64,000 bases of DNA, from the NCBI RefSeq assembly GCF_036241575.1, contig NZ_CP108455.1, positions 2,494,501-2,558,500 on the forward strand, written 5' to 3'. The translations under genes and the position numbers were made by a program. Every line of letters starts with the position of its first letter. Within the stretch, counting starts at the first letter, position 1. Below, one piece after another: positions 9,221 to 18,000 of this stretch. This DNA comes from Streptomyces sp. NBC_01267 (lineage in GTDB: Bacteria; Actinomycetota; Actinomycetes; Streptomycetales; Streptomycetaceae). The notes below the pieces were generated by a model, which worked only from the letters and a program-made list of their open reading frames with translations, did no database searches and was not told where the DNA came from.

Positions 9221-10513
9221 ATGTCCCAGACGAACCTGGCCGCCTGCCCCAGCTGCGAGGAGCCGCTGGAGCCGGGCGACTTGTTCTGCGGCGCGTGCGG
9301 ATACGACCTGTCGGCCGTGCCCGAACCGCCGGACGACCGGCCCGCGTCGGCCGTCGGCGGTACCGGCCCCGCGCCGGGTGTGGCCTGGCCGGACGCCGCG
9401 GAGGGGACCGGCACGGGCGAACCCGCCCCCGTACAGACGGCGGGCGATGTGCCCGGTGTGGCGTCGGACGGGAGCGAACTGCCCCCGGTCGTACGGTTCG
9501 ACGGGCCTCCCTCGCCCGCGGAGTACGCGCTGCCCGCCCCGGACCCCGCAGCGGCAGCCGCCGCGTCCGCCCCGCCCGAGGGCACCAAGGTCTGTGTCGC
9601 CTGCCGCACCGGCCGGATCGACGACGACGGCTACTGCGAGAACTGCGGCCATGCGCAACCCCGTGAGCGGGACCACATGGAGGAGGAGCTGGACGCGGTC
9701 GCCGCGGTGAGCGACCGCGGACTGCGCCACCACCGCAACGAGGACGCGTTCGCGGTGTCCTCGGCGGCGCTGCCCGACGGTTCACCGGCCGTCGTCGCAG
9801 TCGTCTGTGACGGGGTGTCCTCGGCGACCCGCCCCGACGAGGCGTCGGCCGCCGCAGCCGCCGCGGCCAAGGACGCGCTGCAGACCTCCCTGCCCGCGGG
9901 CGTGCACCCGCAGCAGGCGCTGCACGAGGCGATCCTCGCCTCGTCAGAAGCGGTCAACTCACTGGCTGCCGGGCCCGACCGGGCCATGGAGCACGGCCCG
10001 CACCACCATCAGAACGCCCCGGCGTGCACCCTGGTCGCCGCCATCGTGGCGGGCGGGCTGCTCGTCGTCGGCTGGGTCGGGGACAGCCGTGTCTACTGGG
10101 TGCCCGACGACCGGACGGCACATCCGTCCCGGCTCACCGAGGACGACTCCTGGGCCGCGCAGATGGTGGCGACGGGGCTGATGAGCGAGGCGCAGGCGTA
10201 CGCCGACGAGCGCGCCCACGCCATCACGGGCTGGCTCGGCGCCGACGCGTACGAACTGGAGCCGCACACCGCTTCCTTCAAGCCGGACCGGCCGGGAGTG
10301 GTGGTGGTGTGCTCCGACGGCCTGTGGAACTACGCGGAGTCGGCGGAGGAAATGACACAGGTCGTTCCGGCCGACGCGAGCGTCCGGCCGCTGCACTGCG
10401 CACAGGTGCTCGTCGGCCACGCGCTCGACGGTGGGGGCCACGACAACGTAACAGTGGCCGTTGTGCCGTTCCGCGTGCCCGCACAAGGGGCAGGATCCGC
10501 CTGCACGGCGTGA
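9221..10513 (+). CDS. PP2C-family serine/threonine phosphatase with N-terminal zinc ribbons
   Basis: 430 residues, ATG at 9221, five bases after the kinase stop, so probably co-translated. Two zinc-ribbon-like modules precede the catalytic domain: CPSCEEPLEPGDLFCGACG near residue 10 and CVACRTGRIDDDGYCENCG near 125. The PP2C fold shows its metal-binding motifs in order: SDRGLRHHRNEDAF, the VVCDGVSS aspartate, GWVGDSRVYW, VVCSDGLWNY and the terminal GGHDNVTV. The family removes phosphate from Ser/Thr using Mn/Mg. Its placement directly after pknG makes the kinase or its FHA partner the likely substrate (inference). No membrane segment is seen, so it is cytoplasmic. Confidence 0.92.
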   Translation: MSQTNLAACPSCEEPLEPGDLFCGACGYDLSAVPEPPDDRPASAVGGTGPAPGVAWPDAAEGTGTGEPAPVQTAGDVPGVASDGSELPPVVRFDGPPSPAEYALPAPDPAAAAAASAPPEGTKVCVACRTGRIDDDGYCENCGHAQPRERDHMEEELDAVAAVSDRGLRHHRNEDAFAVSSAALPDGSPAVVAVVCDGVSSATRPDEASAAAAAAAKDALQTSLPAGVHPQQALHEAILASSEAVNSLAAGPDRAMEHGPHHHQNAPACTLVAAIVAGGLLVVGWVGDSRVYWVPDDRTAHPSRLTEDDSWAAQMVATGLMSEAQAYADERAHAITGWLGADAYELEPHTASFKPDRPGVVVVCSDGLWNYAESAEEMTQVVPADASVRPLHCAQVLVGHALDGGGHDNVTVAVVPFRVPAQGAGSACTA

Positions 10514-10534
10514 AGAGGGCTTACATACGTGCAC

Positions 10535-10569
10535 TTGTTGTGATTGCCGTTCATTTGTTGTGATTGCCG
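10535..10569. repeat. Two-copy direct repeat upstream of the VWA gene
   Basis: TTGTTGTGATTGCCG occurs at 10535-10549 and again at 10555-10569, a 20-bp period (two helical turns), in the 81-bp gap between the phosphatase and the VWA gene. The gap is AT-richer than its surroundings. It could be a regulatory site or another local duplication. Confidence 0.6.
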
Positions 10570-10594
10570 CGTTGTTCGTCAAGGAGCCGATCAG

Positions 10595-11974
10595 ATGGCC
10601 AACTTCTCCAAGTCCAACGTGCCGCAATTCTCGGTCGACGTGTACCAGAACGAGTTCCTGCCGGAGGGCGGGCGCGACGTCAACGCGATCGTCACGGTCA
10701 CCTCGACCGGGGGCGGCACCAGCGGCGGCACCCTCACCGGGCCGGGCGTTCCGTCCCCCCGGCTGCCGGGGCAGGCGCCGGGTTCCGCCGTGGTGATCAT
10801 GGTGGACTGCTCGGGTTCGATGGACTACCCGCCGACGAAGATGCGCAACGCCCGCGACGCGACGGCCTCGGCCATCGACGCGCTGCGTGACGGCACCGCG
10901 TTCTCCGTGGTGGCGGGGACCCATGTGGCCAAGGACATCTATCCGGGCAACGGCCGTCTGGCCACCGCTGATCCGCAGACCCGCGCCCAGGCCAAGGAAG
11001 CGCTGCGCAGGCTGAGTGCGGGCGGCGGTACGGCGATCGGCACCTGGCTGCGGCTCGCCGACCGGCTGCTGAACTCCGCGGACGGCCCGTACGACGCGGC
11101 GGGCGTGCCGCCGATCCGGCACGGCATCCTGCTGACCGACGGCCGCAACGAACACGAGTCGCCCGAGGACCTGCGGGCGGCGCTCGACGCCGGGGCGGGC
11201 CGGTTCACCTGTGACGCCCGCGGGGTCGGCACGGACTGGGAGGTCAAGGAGGTCACCGCCATCGCCTCGGCGCTGCTCGGGACGGCCGACATCGTGGCCG
11301 ATCCGGCGGGCCTGGCCGCGGACTTCACGCAGATGATGGAGAACGCGATGGGCAAGGAGATCGCGGACGTGGCGCTGCGCCTCTGGACACCCGTCGGCGT
11401 GGAGATCAAGTTCGTCAAGCAAGTGGCGCCCCGGGTGGAGCAGTTGACGGACCGTCGCACGGAGGTGGGACCGCGGGCCGGGGACTATCCGACCGGCTCG
11501 TGGGGCGACGAGTCCCGCGACTACCACGTGTGTGTGCAGGTCCCCGAGGCGGGCATCGGCCAGGAGATGCTCGCCGCCCGCGTCTCGCTCGTGCTGCCCG
11601 ACCCGTCCGGCGGCGCCCCGCAGACCCTGTCGCAGGGGCTGGTGCGGGCGGTGTGGACGGACGACATGGTGGCGTCCACCTCCATCAACCCGCAGGTGGC
11701 TCACTACACCGGCCAGGCCGAACTGGCACAAGTCATTCAACAGGGCCTTGATGCCCGCAAGTCCGGCAATCTGGACGGCGCCACGGCCAAGCTCGGCCGC
11801 GCGGTACAGCTGGCGGCGGTCTCGGGCAACCAGGACACCGCGAAGCTGCTCGCGAAGGTGGTGGACGTCGTCGACGAAGCGACCGGTACTGTGCGACTGA
11901 AGGCAAAGGTCGCGGAGGCGGACGAGATGACCCTCGAAACGCGCTCCACGAAGACAGTTCGCGTGAAGAAGTAG
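10595..11974 (+). CDS. VWA-domain protein of the PknG/PP2C cluster
   Basis: 459 residues. ATG at 10595 has AAGGAG at 10581-10586. A beta-rich N-terminal segment (FSVDVYQNEFLPEGG) precedes a von Willebrand A domain (about 65-240). The MIDAS metal site D71-x-S73-x-S75 is intact (VDCSGSM), and the later TDGRNEH aspartate and a GGTAIGTW segment fit the rest of the site. The C-terminal part is beta-rich, then helical (about 390-459). VWA proteins act as metal-dependent protein-interaction modules. A VWA, PP2C and Ser/Thr kinase trio resembles the phosphorylation triads described for Ter stress systems (TerY-P), which suggests it assembles with the kinase and phosphatase. Cytoplasmic by lack of signal peptide. 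Confidence 0.88.
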   Translation: MANFSKSNVPQFSVDVYQNEFLPEGGRDVNAIVTVTSTGGGTSGGTLTGPGVPSPRLPGQAPGSAVVIMVDCSGSMDYPPTKMRNARDATASAIDALRDGTAFSVVAGTHVAKDIYPGNGRLATADPQTRAQAKEALRRLSAGGGTAIGTWLRLADRLLNSADGPYDAAGVPPIRHGILLTDGRNEHESPEDLRAALDAGAGRFTCDARGVGTDWEVKEVTAIASALLGTADIVADPAGLAADFTQMMENAMGKEIADVALRLWTPVGVEIKFVKQVAPRVEQLTDRRTEVGPRAGDYPTGSWGDESRDYHVCVQVPEAGIGQEMLAARVSLVLPDPSGGAPQTLSQGLVRAVWTDDMVASTSINPQVAHYTGQAELAQVIQQGLDARKSGNLDGATAKLGRAVQLAAVSGNQDTAKLLAKVVDVVDEATGTVRLKAKVAEADEMTLETRSTKTVRVKK

Positions 11975-12011
11975 AAGCAGAAGAAGTAAGAGAAGCAGCG
12001 AGAAGTAGCCG

Positions 12012-12032
12012 CTGCTGCAACAGGTGCAGCAG
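12012..12032. other. Small perfect hairpin between VWA and FHA genes
   Basis: CTGCTGCA, loop ACAGG, TGCAGCAG form an 8-bp perfect stem within a purine-rich AGAAGCAG-repeat stretch (11975-12045). There is no T-run, so it may attenuate or simply separate the two cistrons. Confidence 0.35.
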
Positions 12033-12093
12033 AAGCAGCAGAAGTAACATTTTGCGGCCTTCGGGCCGGATGAGGAGAGGGGGAAGCGACTCC

Positions 12094-13347
12094 ATGCCGA
12101 CCTGCCCGAACGGACACCAGTCGGGATCCGACGACTGGTGCGAGGTCTGCGGCCACCGCATGGGCGCCGTGCCGCCGCCTCCCCCTCCGCCCCCGCCGTA
12201 CGCGGGACCCGGCGGACCCCAGCAGCCGCCCCCGCCGCCGCAGGGAGGGAATCCGGCCGCCGCTTACGGCTACCCGCCGGACCCCACGGCCCAGGCGGAG
12301 ATCTGCCCGCAGTGCCGTACGCCGCGCGAGGCCGGTGCGCCGTTCTGCGAGGAGTGCCGGTGGAACTTCCTCACCAGCACCGCGACGTCGTACACCCCGG
12401 TCGCCCCGAATCTGCCGCCGGGCTTCCAGTCCCAGCAGCAGCCGCCGCGGCCTCCGGACGCGTTCGACTACCAGAGCTCGCGGCCCTCGCAGGTGAACCG
12501 CCCCGCCGAGCCGCTGACGAACGACCCGTCCCGGCGGCAGGGTCCTCCGCCGCCGACTCCGTACCAGCAGCAGCCGGGCCCTCCGCCACCGCCGTCGTTC
12601 GCCCAGCCGCCGCGCGCGCCACAGGCTCCCCAGCAGCCCCAGCAACCTCAGCAGCCGAGCGCGGACGACTGGCTGCTGCCCCCGCCGTCCCAGGCACAGC
12701 CGCCGCAGGGGCCGCCCCGGCCACAGCCCCAGGGTCCCGGACCGCAGGGTCCCGGACCGCAGGGGGGCGGTCCCCAAGGCCCCGGTCAGCACGGTCCCGG
12801 CCCCCAAGGCCCCGGTCAGCACGGTCCCGGCCCCCAAGGCCCCGGTCAGCACGGTCCCGGTCAGCACGGTCCCGGTCAGCCCGGTCCTCAGCACCCGCCG
12901 CAGGCCCAGCAGCAGCCGCAGGCTCCACAGCCGCCGCAGCCGCAGAGCTGGTCCGCCACCGTCGGTCCGGACCGTGAGTACTTCATGGCGATGATGCAGC
13001 GCAGCGGCCCCGAGGCCACCGGCCTGAATCTGCCCGCCTACTCCCCGGAGCAGCAGCTTCCGCTCACCGGCAACCAGATCACCATCGGCCGCCGCAGGCA
13101 CTCCACGGGCGAGTCCCCCGACATCGATCTGGCCGTCCCCCCGGAGGATCCCGGGGTCTCGCACCAGCACGCGGTCCTGGTCCAGCAGCCCGACGGCTCC
13201 TGGGCCGTGGTCGACCAGAACTCCACCAACGGCACCACGGTCAACGGCGCCGAGGACCCGATCCCGCCCTACGTACCGATCCCGCTCGAAGAGGGCGACC
13301 GGGTGCACGTGGGTGCCTGGACCACCATCACGATCCACCGGGCCTGA
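12094..13347 (+). CDS. FHA-domain protein with zinc ribbons and Pro/Gln/Gly linker
   Basis: 417 residues; ATG 12094 is preferred because AGAGGGGGA lies about 9 bases upstream. The N-terminus has a CPNG...CEVCGHRMG ribbon and a second CPQCRTPREAG...CEECRW ribbon (about 70-95). A long Pro/Gln-rich linker follows, including a GPGPQGPGQH-type tandem repeat (about 215-270). The C-terminal FHA domain (about 325-417) carries ITIGRRRHS, a VSHQHAVL core and the NSTNGTTVNG block that binds phosphothreonine. In mycobacteria, PknG phosphorylates the FHA protein GarA, so this is the obvious candidate partner here. It lacks the recognisable GarA ETT phospho-acceptor motif at the N-terminus. The 3' end overlaps the convergent methyltransferase gene by 20 bp. 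Confidence 0.9.
   Translation: MPTCPNGHQSGSDDWCEVCGHRMGAVPPPPPPPPPYAGPGGPQQPPPPPQGGNPAAAYGYPPDPTAQAEICPQCRTPREAGAPFCEECRWNFLTSTATSYTPVAPNLPPGFQSQQQPPRPPDAFDYQSSRPSQVNRPAEPLTNDPSRRQGPPPPTPYQQQPGPPPPPSFAQPPRAPQAPQQPQQPQQPSADDWLLPPPSQAQPPQGPPRPQPQGPGPQGPGPQGGGPQGPGQHGPGPQGPGQHGPGPQGPGQHGPGQHGPGQPGPQHPPQAQQQPQAPQPPQPQSWSATVGPDREYFMAMMQRSGPEATGLNLPAYSPEQQLPLTGNQITIGRRRHSTGESPDIDLAVPPEDPGVSHQHAVLVQQPDGSWAVVDQNSTNGTTVNGAEDPIPPYVPIPLEEGDRVHVGAWTTITIHRA
12740..12890. repeat. In-frame tandem repeat in the FHA protein linker
   Basis: A 30-bp unit (CCAAGGCCCCGGTCAGCACG plus GTCCCGGCCC) is repeated about three times, preceded and followed by shorter 15-bp derivatives. It encodes GPGPQGPGQH. The unit length is a multiple of three, so copy-number change would keep the frame. 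Confidence 0.8.
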
Positions 13348-14314
13348 CGGCCGGCAACCGGGAAGCGGGGGGTACGAGCGGCCAGGCGTACGGCCCTTCG
13401 GGGTCGTCCAGCCAGGCCCATTCGTGCCCCCCGCTGACCGTCACCCCGTACCGCTCCCGCGCGGGGCGCTCCTCCCGTTCCCAGAGGGAGAACGCCTCGA
13501 CCGGGTCCAGGCTGCCCGCGGTCAGTGTGAGCAGGAAGCGGAAGAGTCCGTTCTCCAGCACGCTGGGCGGCAGTCCTCCACTACGCAGCGGCGGCTCGTC
13601 GCCCCCGCCGCCCCGCAGCGGCACGAAGTAGGCGGGCGTGTCCAGGAACCGCCCCTGCGCGTACTCCGTGTCCTGCACCTCCAGCACGATCAGCCCGGTC
13701 GACAGCGGCGCGAGGATCCGCGCCCCCGGCCTGCACTGCGCGAGCCAGGCGCCGGGCACGGACTGGAGCGTGCAGGTGGCGATGATCCGGTCGAAGGGGG
13801 CCTGCGCCGGGCAGCCCCGGGCCCCGTCGCCGGTGACGACGGCCGGTGCGTACCCGGCGGCCTCCAGGTGACCGCGGGCCGATTCGGTGATCTCCGGATC
13901 GAGGTCGACGGTCGTGACCAGAGAATCTCCCAGCCGATGGGCCAGCAGAGCGGCGTTGTACCCGCTGCCCGCACCGATCTCCAGGACGGCGTTCCCGTCC
14001 CGCACGTCCAGTTCGTCGAGCATCCGCGCCATCAGCGAGGGCTGGCTGCTGGACGACACCAGCTCGCCGTCCCGGACGCGGATGGCCAGCGGCTGGTCGG
14101 TGTAGACCCCCTCCAGCCAGCGTCTGCGCCGCTCCGGGTCCGGGTCCTCGCTCCAGAGCCGCTCGCGGCGCCACAAGCCGTCCGCGAAGTAGTACGGCAC
14201 GAAGAGGTGTCTCGGCACCTCTTCGAACGCCCTGCGCCAGGCCGGATCCGCCAGAGCACCGCCCTCCGCGATCTCCCGCACCAGCGCCGCCCGCAATTCC
14301 CGGTCTGCGCCCAT
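13328..14314 (-). CDS. Protein-L-isoaspartate methyltransferase-like SAM-dependent methyltransferase
   Basis: 328 residues from ATG at 14314. The N-terminal RHLFVPYYFADGLW block and the YTDQPLAIR segment are typical of the PCMT family. The SAM-binding motif VLEIGAGSGYNAALLAHRLG (about 113-132) is intact, followed by VTTVDLDPEITESARGHL. The C-terminal extension (about 200-328) is longer than in classical Pcm (about 210-220 residues) and resembles actinobacterial PCMT-like tailoring or repair enzymes. The methyl acceptor is therefore uncertain. It is convergent with the FHA gene, sharing 20 bp at the 3' ends, and divergent from the globin gene across 115 bp. Confidence 0.85.
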   Translation of the reverse strand: MGADRELRAALVREIAEGGALADPAWRRAFEEVPRHLFVPYYFADGLWRRERLWSEDPDPERRRRWLEGVYTDQPLAIRVRDGELVSSSSQPSLMARMLDELDVRDGNAVLEIGAGSGYNAALLAHRLGDSLVTTVDLDPEITESARGHLEAAGYAPAVVTGDGARGCPAQAPFDRIIATCTLQSVPGAWLAQCRPGARILAPLSTGLIVLEVQDTEYAQGRFLDTPAYFVPLRGGGGDEPPLRSGGLPPSVLENGLFRFLLTLTAGSLDPVEAFSLWEREERPARERYGVTVSGGHEWAWLDDPEGPYAWPLVPPASRLPAVRPGGS

Positions 14315-14429
14315 ATCTCCACTGTGCTGCGTGCGGGGCCGGGAGGCGAACGGTCACGGTGCCCGGCGAGGATCGGCGGCGGGTCCTAGGACCACCGGCC
14401 TCCGTCGCTCCGTCTGAGACCATGGAGGG

Positions 14430-14834
14430 GTGACAGAGATCCCGCGCGGCACGCTTCAGGAGCAGACCTTCTACGAGCAGGTCGGCGGCGAGGAGACCTT
14501 CCGGCGACTGGTTCACCACTTCTATCAGGGCGTCGCCGGCGATCCCACGCTGCGCCCCATGTACCCGGAGGAGGACCTCGGCCCGGCCGAGGAGCGGCTC
14601 GTGCTGTTCCTGATGCAGTACTGGGGCGGCCCCCGCACCTACAGCGACAACCGCGGCCACCCCAGGCTGCGGATGCGTCACGCCCCCTTCAAGGTCGACC
14701 GGGCCGCCCACGACGCCTGGCTGAAGCACATGCGGGCGGCGGTCGACGAGCTGGGCCTGGCCGAGGAGCACGAGCAGCAGCTGTGGAAGTACCTCACGTA
14801 CGCGGCGGCTTCGATGGTCAACAGCGACGGCTGA
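14430..14834 (+). CDS. Truncated haemoglobin (globin, group II-like)
   Basis: 134 residues, GTG at 14430 with GGAGGGG immediately upstream. The short 2-on-2 globin fold is recognisable: TFYEQVGGEETFRRLVHHFY (A/B helices), PMYPEEDL, FLMQYWGGP, and RMRHAPFKV, whose His is the likely proximal haem ligand, then the G-helix Trp in DAWLKHM. The YWGGP and Trp-G8 features match the trHbO (group II) type found in nearly all actinobacteria, linked to oxygen/NO chemistry and membrane association. It is transcribed alone. Confidence 0.93.
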   Translation: MTEIPRGTLQEQTFYEQVGGEETFRRLVHHFYQGVAGDPTLRPMYPEEDLGPAEERLVLFLMQYWGGPRTYSDNRGHPRLRMRHAPFKVDRAAHDAWLKHMRAAVDELGLAEEHEQQLWKYLTYAAASMVNSDG

Positions 14835-14887
14835 CCGCGGCCACCCCACCGGGCCTGCGAAGAGTGACCGCCGACTGACCTCTGCGT

Positions 14888-14930
14888 CACCGGAATTACG
14901 GAATCCGGTGCCCTGTACCCGGAATCCGGT
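14888..14930 (+). promoter_or_regulatory. Operator-like direct repeats upstream of the ABC exporter
   Basis: CGGAATCCGGT occurs at 14899-14909 and 14920-14930, exactly 21 bp apart (two helical turns). The first copy is also the right half of an imperfect palindrome, CACCGGAATT...AATCCGGTG (14888-14910). The position, about 100 bp before the permease start, fits a regulator site, but no regulator is encoded next door. Confidence 0.45.
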
Positions 14931-15025
14931 CACAATCCAATGAAGGTGGCCCCTCAGGCGTTTTCCCGTCCGCCCGCCCTCTGACAGCATCCGGAAAGGT
15001 TCGGGGGCGGGATCGGGGGAGCAGG

Positions 15026-18000
15026 GTGACGGGGTTCGTCTTTCTGCGGGTGCGGGCGCACCGGCTGCTGTTGGCAGCCGCGTTGCTGGCCGTCCTGCTG
15101 ACCACTTCGGTGCTGGCCACCCTCACCGTTTTCTCCGGCTCCATCGGCGACGCCGGGCTGCGCCACTCGCTGCTCACCCGCGACGCCACGCGCGCCACCC
15201 TGGTCGTCCGGGCCCAAGTGCCGCCCGGCCAGGAGCAGTCGGCGGCCACCGCGGTGCGCAAGCACGCCGAGCGGACCTTCGACGGGCTGCCCGTCACCGT
15301 GCGCACGCTCGACGGGTCGGGGCCGTACGCGCTCCCCCGCAGCGTCCAGGAGCCCGCCGCCCGCAGCGGGGACCCGGACCTCACGCTCTTCGCCGCGATC
15401 GACCGCTCGCGGGTGCGGCTCTCCTCGGGGGCCTGGCCGCGGGCCACCGGCAGCGGTCCCGTCGAGGTCGCGCTGCCCGAGGTCGCCGCCAAACAGCTCG
15501 GGCTGCGGACCGGGGCGAGGCTCACACTCGACGACCGGCTGCACACCACCAAGAAGGTCGCCGTCCGTGTGACCGGCGTGTACCGGCCGGCCGACCGGAC
15601 CGATCCGTACTGGCAGCTGGACGGGCTGGGCGGGCGCGGCATGCGGACCGTCGACTTCACCACGTACGGCCCGCTGCTCACCGACCCCGCCGTCTTCACC
15701 GCCGGGCGGGTCACCTCCAGTGAGACCTCCTGGCTGGCCGCGGGCGACTTCCGGAAGATCACCACCAGCCGGATCGGCGCCCTGACCAAGGCCGCGCGGA
15801 GCGGCCCCGAGGCAGTCGGCGCCGACCCGGCCCTGGGCGGCCAGGCGACCGCGTCCACCGCGCTTCCCGAGGTGCTCGACCAGGCAGGGCGGGCCCTGCT
15901 GGTGGCCCGCTCCACGCTGCTGATCGTCGCGTTGCAGCTGGTGCTGCTCGCCGCGTACACGCTCCTGCTGGTGGCCCGGCTGCTCAGCACCGAACGGGCG
16001 GGCGAGACCGAGCTGCTGCGGGCCCGTGGCGGCTCCCGGCAGCGGATCGCCGCGCTCGCCGCGCTGGAGGCGCTGCTGCTCGCGGTGCCCGCCGCGGTCT
16101 GCGGCCCGCTGCTCGCCGGTCCGCTGACCCGGCTGCTCGCCGGGCAGGGCGCGCTGGCGCGGGTCGGGCTGCGGCTCGACTCCGGCGCCACCGGCTCCGT
16201 GTGGCTGGTGGCCGCGGCGGTCGCGCTGGGCTGCGCGGCTGCCGTCATCGCGCCCGCGCTCTCCGCGGGCCGGTCACGGCGCGGCCGGGCGAACGTGCTG
16301 CCCGCGCCGGTACGGGCCGGGGCCGATATCGCCCTGCTGGTCGTCGCGGGCGTCGCGTACTGGCAGCTGGACCGGCAGACCTCGGGCAGCGGAGCGCTCG
16401 GCGGTGACCGGCAGGGAAAACTCGGTATCGACCCGCTGCTGGTGGCGGCCCCCGCGCTGGCGCTGCTCGCGGGCACCGTCCTGACGCTCCGGCTGCTGCC
16501 GCCCGCTGCCCGGCTCGCCGAGCGCCGCGCGGCCGGTGGCCGGGGGCTGCCCGCCGCCCTCGCGGGCTGGCAGTTCAGCCGCCGTCCGGCGCGGAACGCG
16601 GGCCCGGTGCTGCTGCTCGTCCTCGCCGTGTCGATGGGCATCCTGGCCGTGGGCCAGGGCGCCTCGTGGCAGCGTTCGCAGGCCGACCAGGCGGATTTCC
16701 GGGCGGGCGCCCCGATCCGGGTGCTCGGCTCCCGTACGGATCCGCTCGGCCAGGCCGGTACGTACAGCTCACTGCCCGGCGTACGCGATGTGGCGCCCGT
16801 CTCCCGTTCGTCCATGGAGCTCTCCGGGAACCGGACGGCGACGGTACTGGCCGTGGACGCCGCTCATGCCCCGGACCGGCTGATGCTCAGGGGCGACCTC
16901 GCCGACGAGCCGGCGTCCGGGCTGCTCAAGAACATCACCCCGCCCGCCACGGCCAGGCCGGGTGTGCTGCTGCCCGCCGACACCGGGCAGTTGGCGCTGG
17001 GGCTGCGCCTCACCTCCGACGGCGCCCCGCACGGCAGGTCCCCGGCAGGGCTGAGCACCGCGGTGACCGCGATCGTCGAGGACCGCTTCGGGCTGCCCTA
17101 CCGGCTGCAGATCGGTGATCTGCCGGCCGACGGGCGTCGTCACACGCTCACCCTGGACCTGCTGAAGGCGGCCGACGCGCCCGAGGGGAAGCCCGCAGGG
17201 CCGTTCGCCCTGACCGGTCTGGAGACCGACCTCCCGCAGCCGGTCACCGGCGAGACCCACCGGCTCTCGGTGGACGGGCTGCGGGCGGTGCGGGCCGGTG
17301 GCGGGGCGCAACCGGTCGCCGTCCCCGGCGCCGCGCACTGGCAGGGGGTGCTGTCGGTGGCCGGAGCGACGATGCCGGAGCCGGACGAGAAGCTGCGGCC
17401 CGCCGCTTCGGCGGACGGCCCGCTGACCGTCAGCTACTGGACGGGCGCACTGGACGATCCGAACGACGAGTTCCTGCAGACCCCCGAGGTCACGCTGCGG
17501 CTCACGGTGGTGCGTCCGCACCCCGGGCAGCTCAAGGCCGTGGCGACGGACCGGTTCCTGAAGTCCGCAGCCGCCCGGACCGGGGACAGCGTGGACGTAC
17601 CGCTGGGCGGCGAGACGCTCAAGGTGCGGATCGTGAAGTCGGTCCGCGACCTGCCGACGACCGGCGCGGGAGCCGTGGACGGATCGGGCGAAGCCCTCGG
17701 CGGGGCGCTGCTGGTCGATCTGCGCGCCGTCAACGACGTGCTCGCCGTGGGATCGGACGGCATCGCGACGCCCACCGAGTGGTGGCTGTCGACCGAGCCG
17801 GGCAAGGAGGCGCGGGTCGCCGCGGCGCTGCGGAACCGGCCGGACGTCGACCCGGAACAGATCGTGGCCCGCGACGACATCGCCGACGAGCTGGTGGGCG
17901 ATCCGCTGGGGGCGGGGCCGCAGTCGGCGCTGGCCGCTGCCGCGATGGTCGCCGCAGCACTCGCCGCGGTCGGCTTCGCGGTCGGCGCCGTCGGCTCGCT

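Noticed and set aside
6778..9609. Long open frame on the minus strand across the kinase and phosphatase genes
   Set aside because: It is a GC-skewed shadow of PknG and PP2C; composition is Arg/Gly/Pro heavy with no domain, and it covers the catalytic motifs of the real genes.
2425..13347. Biosynthetic gene cluster
   Set aside because: No synthase, carrier, cyclase or tailoring pattern; the genes form a signalling set.
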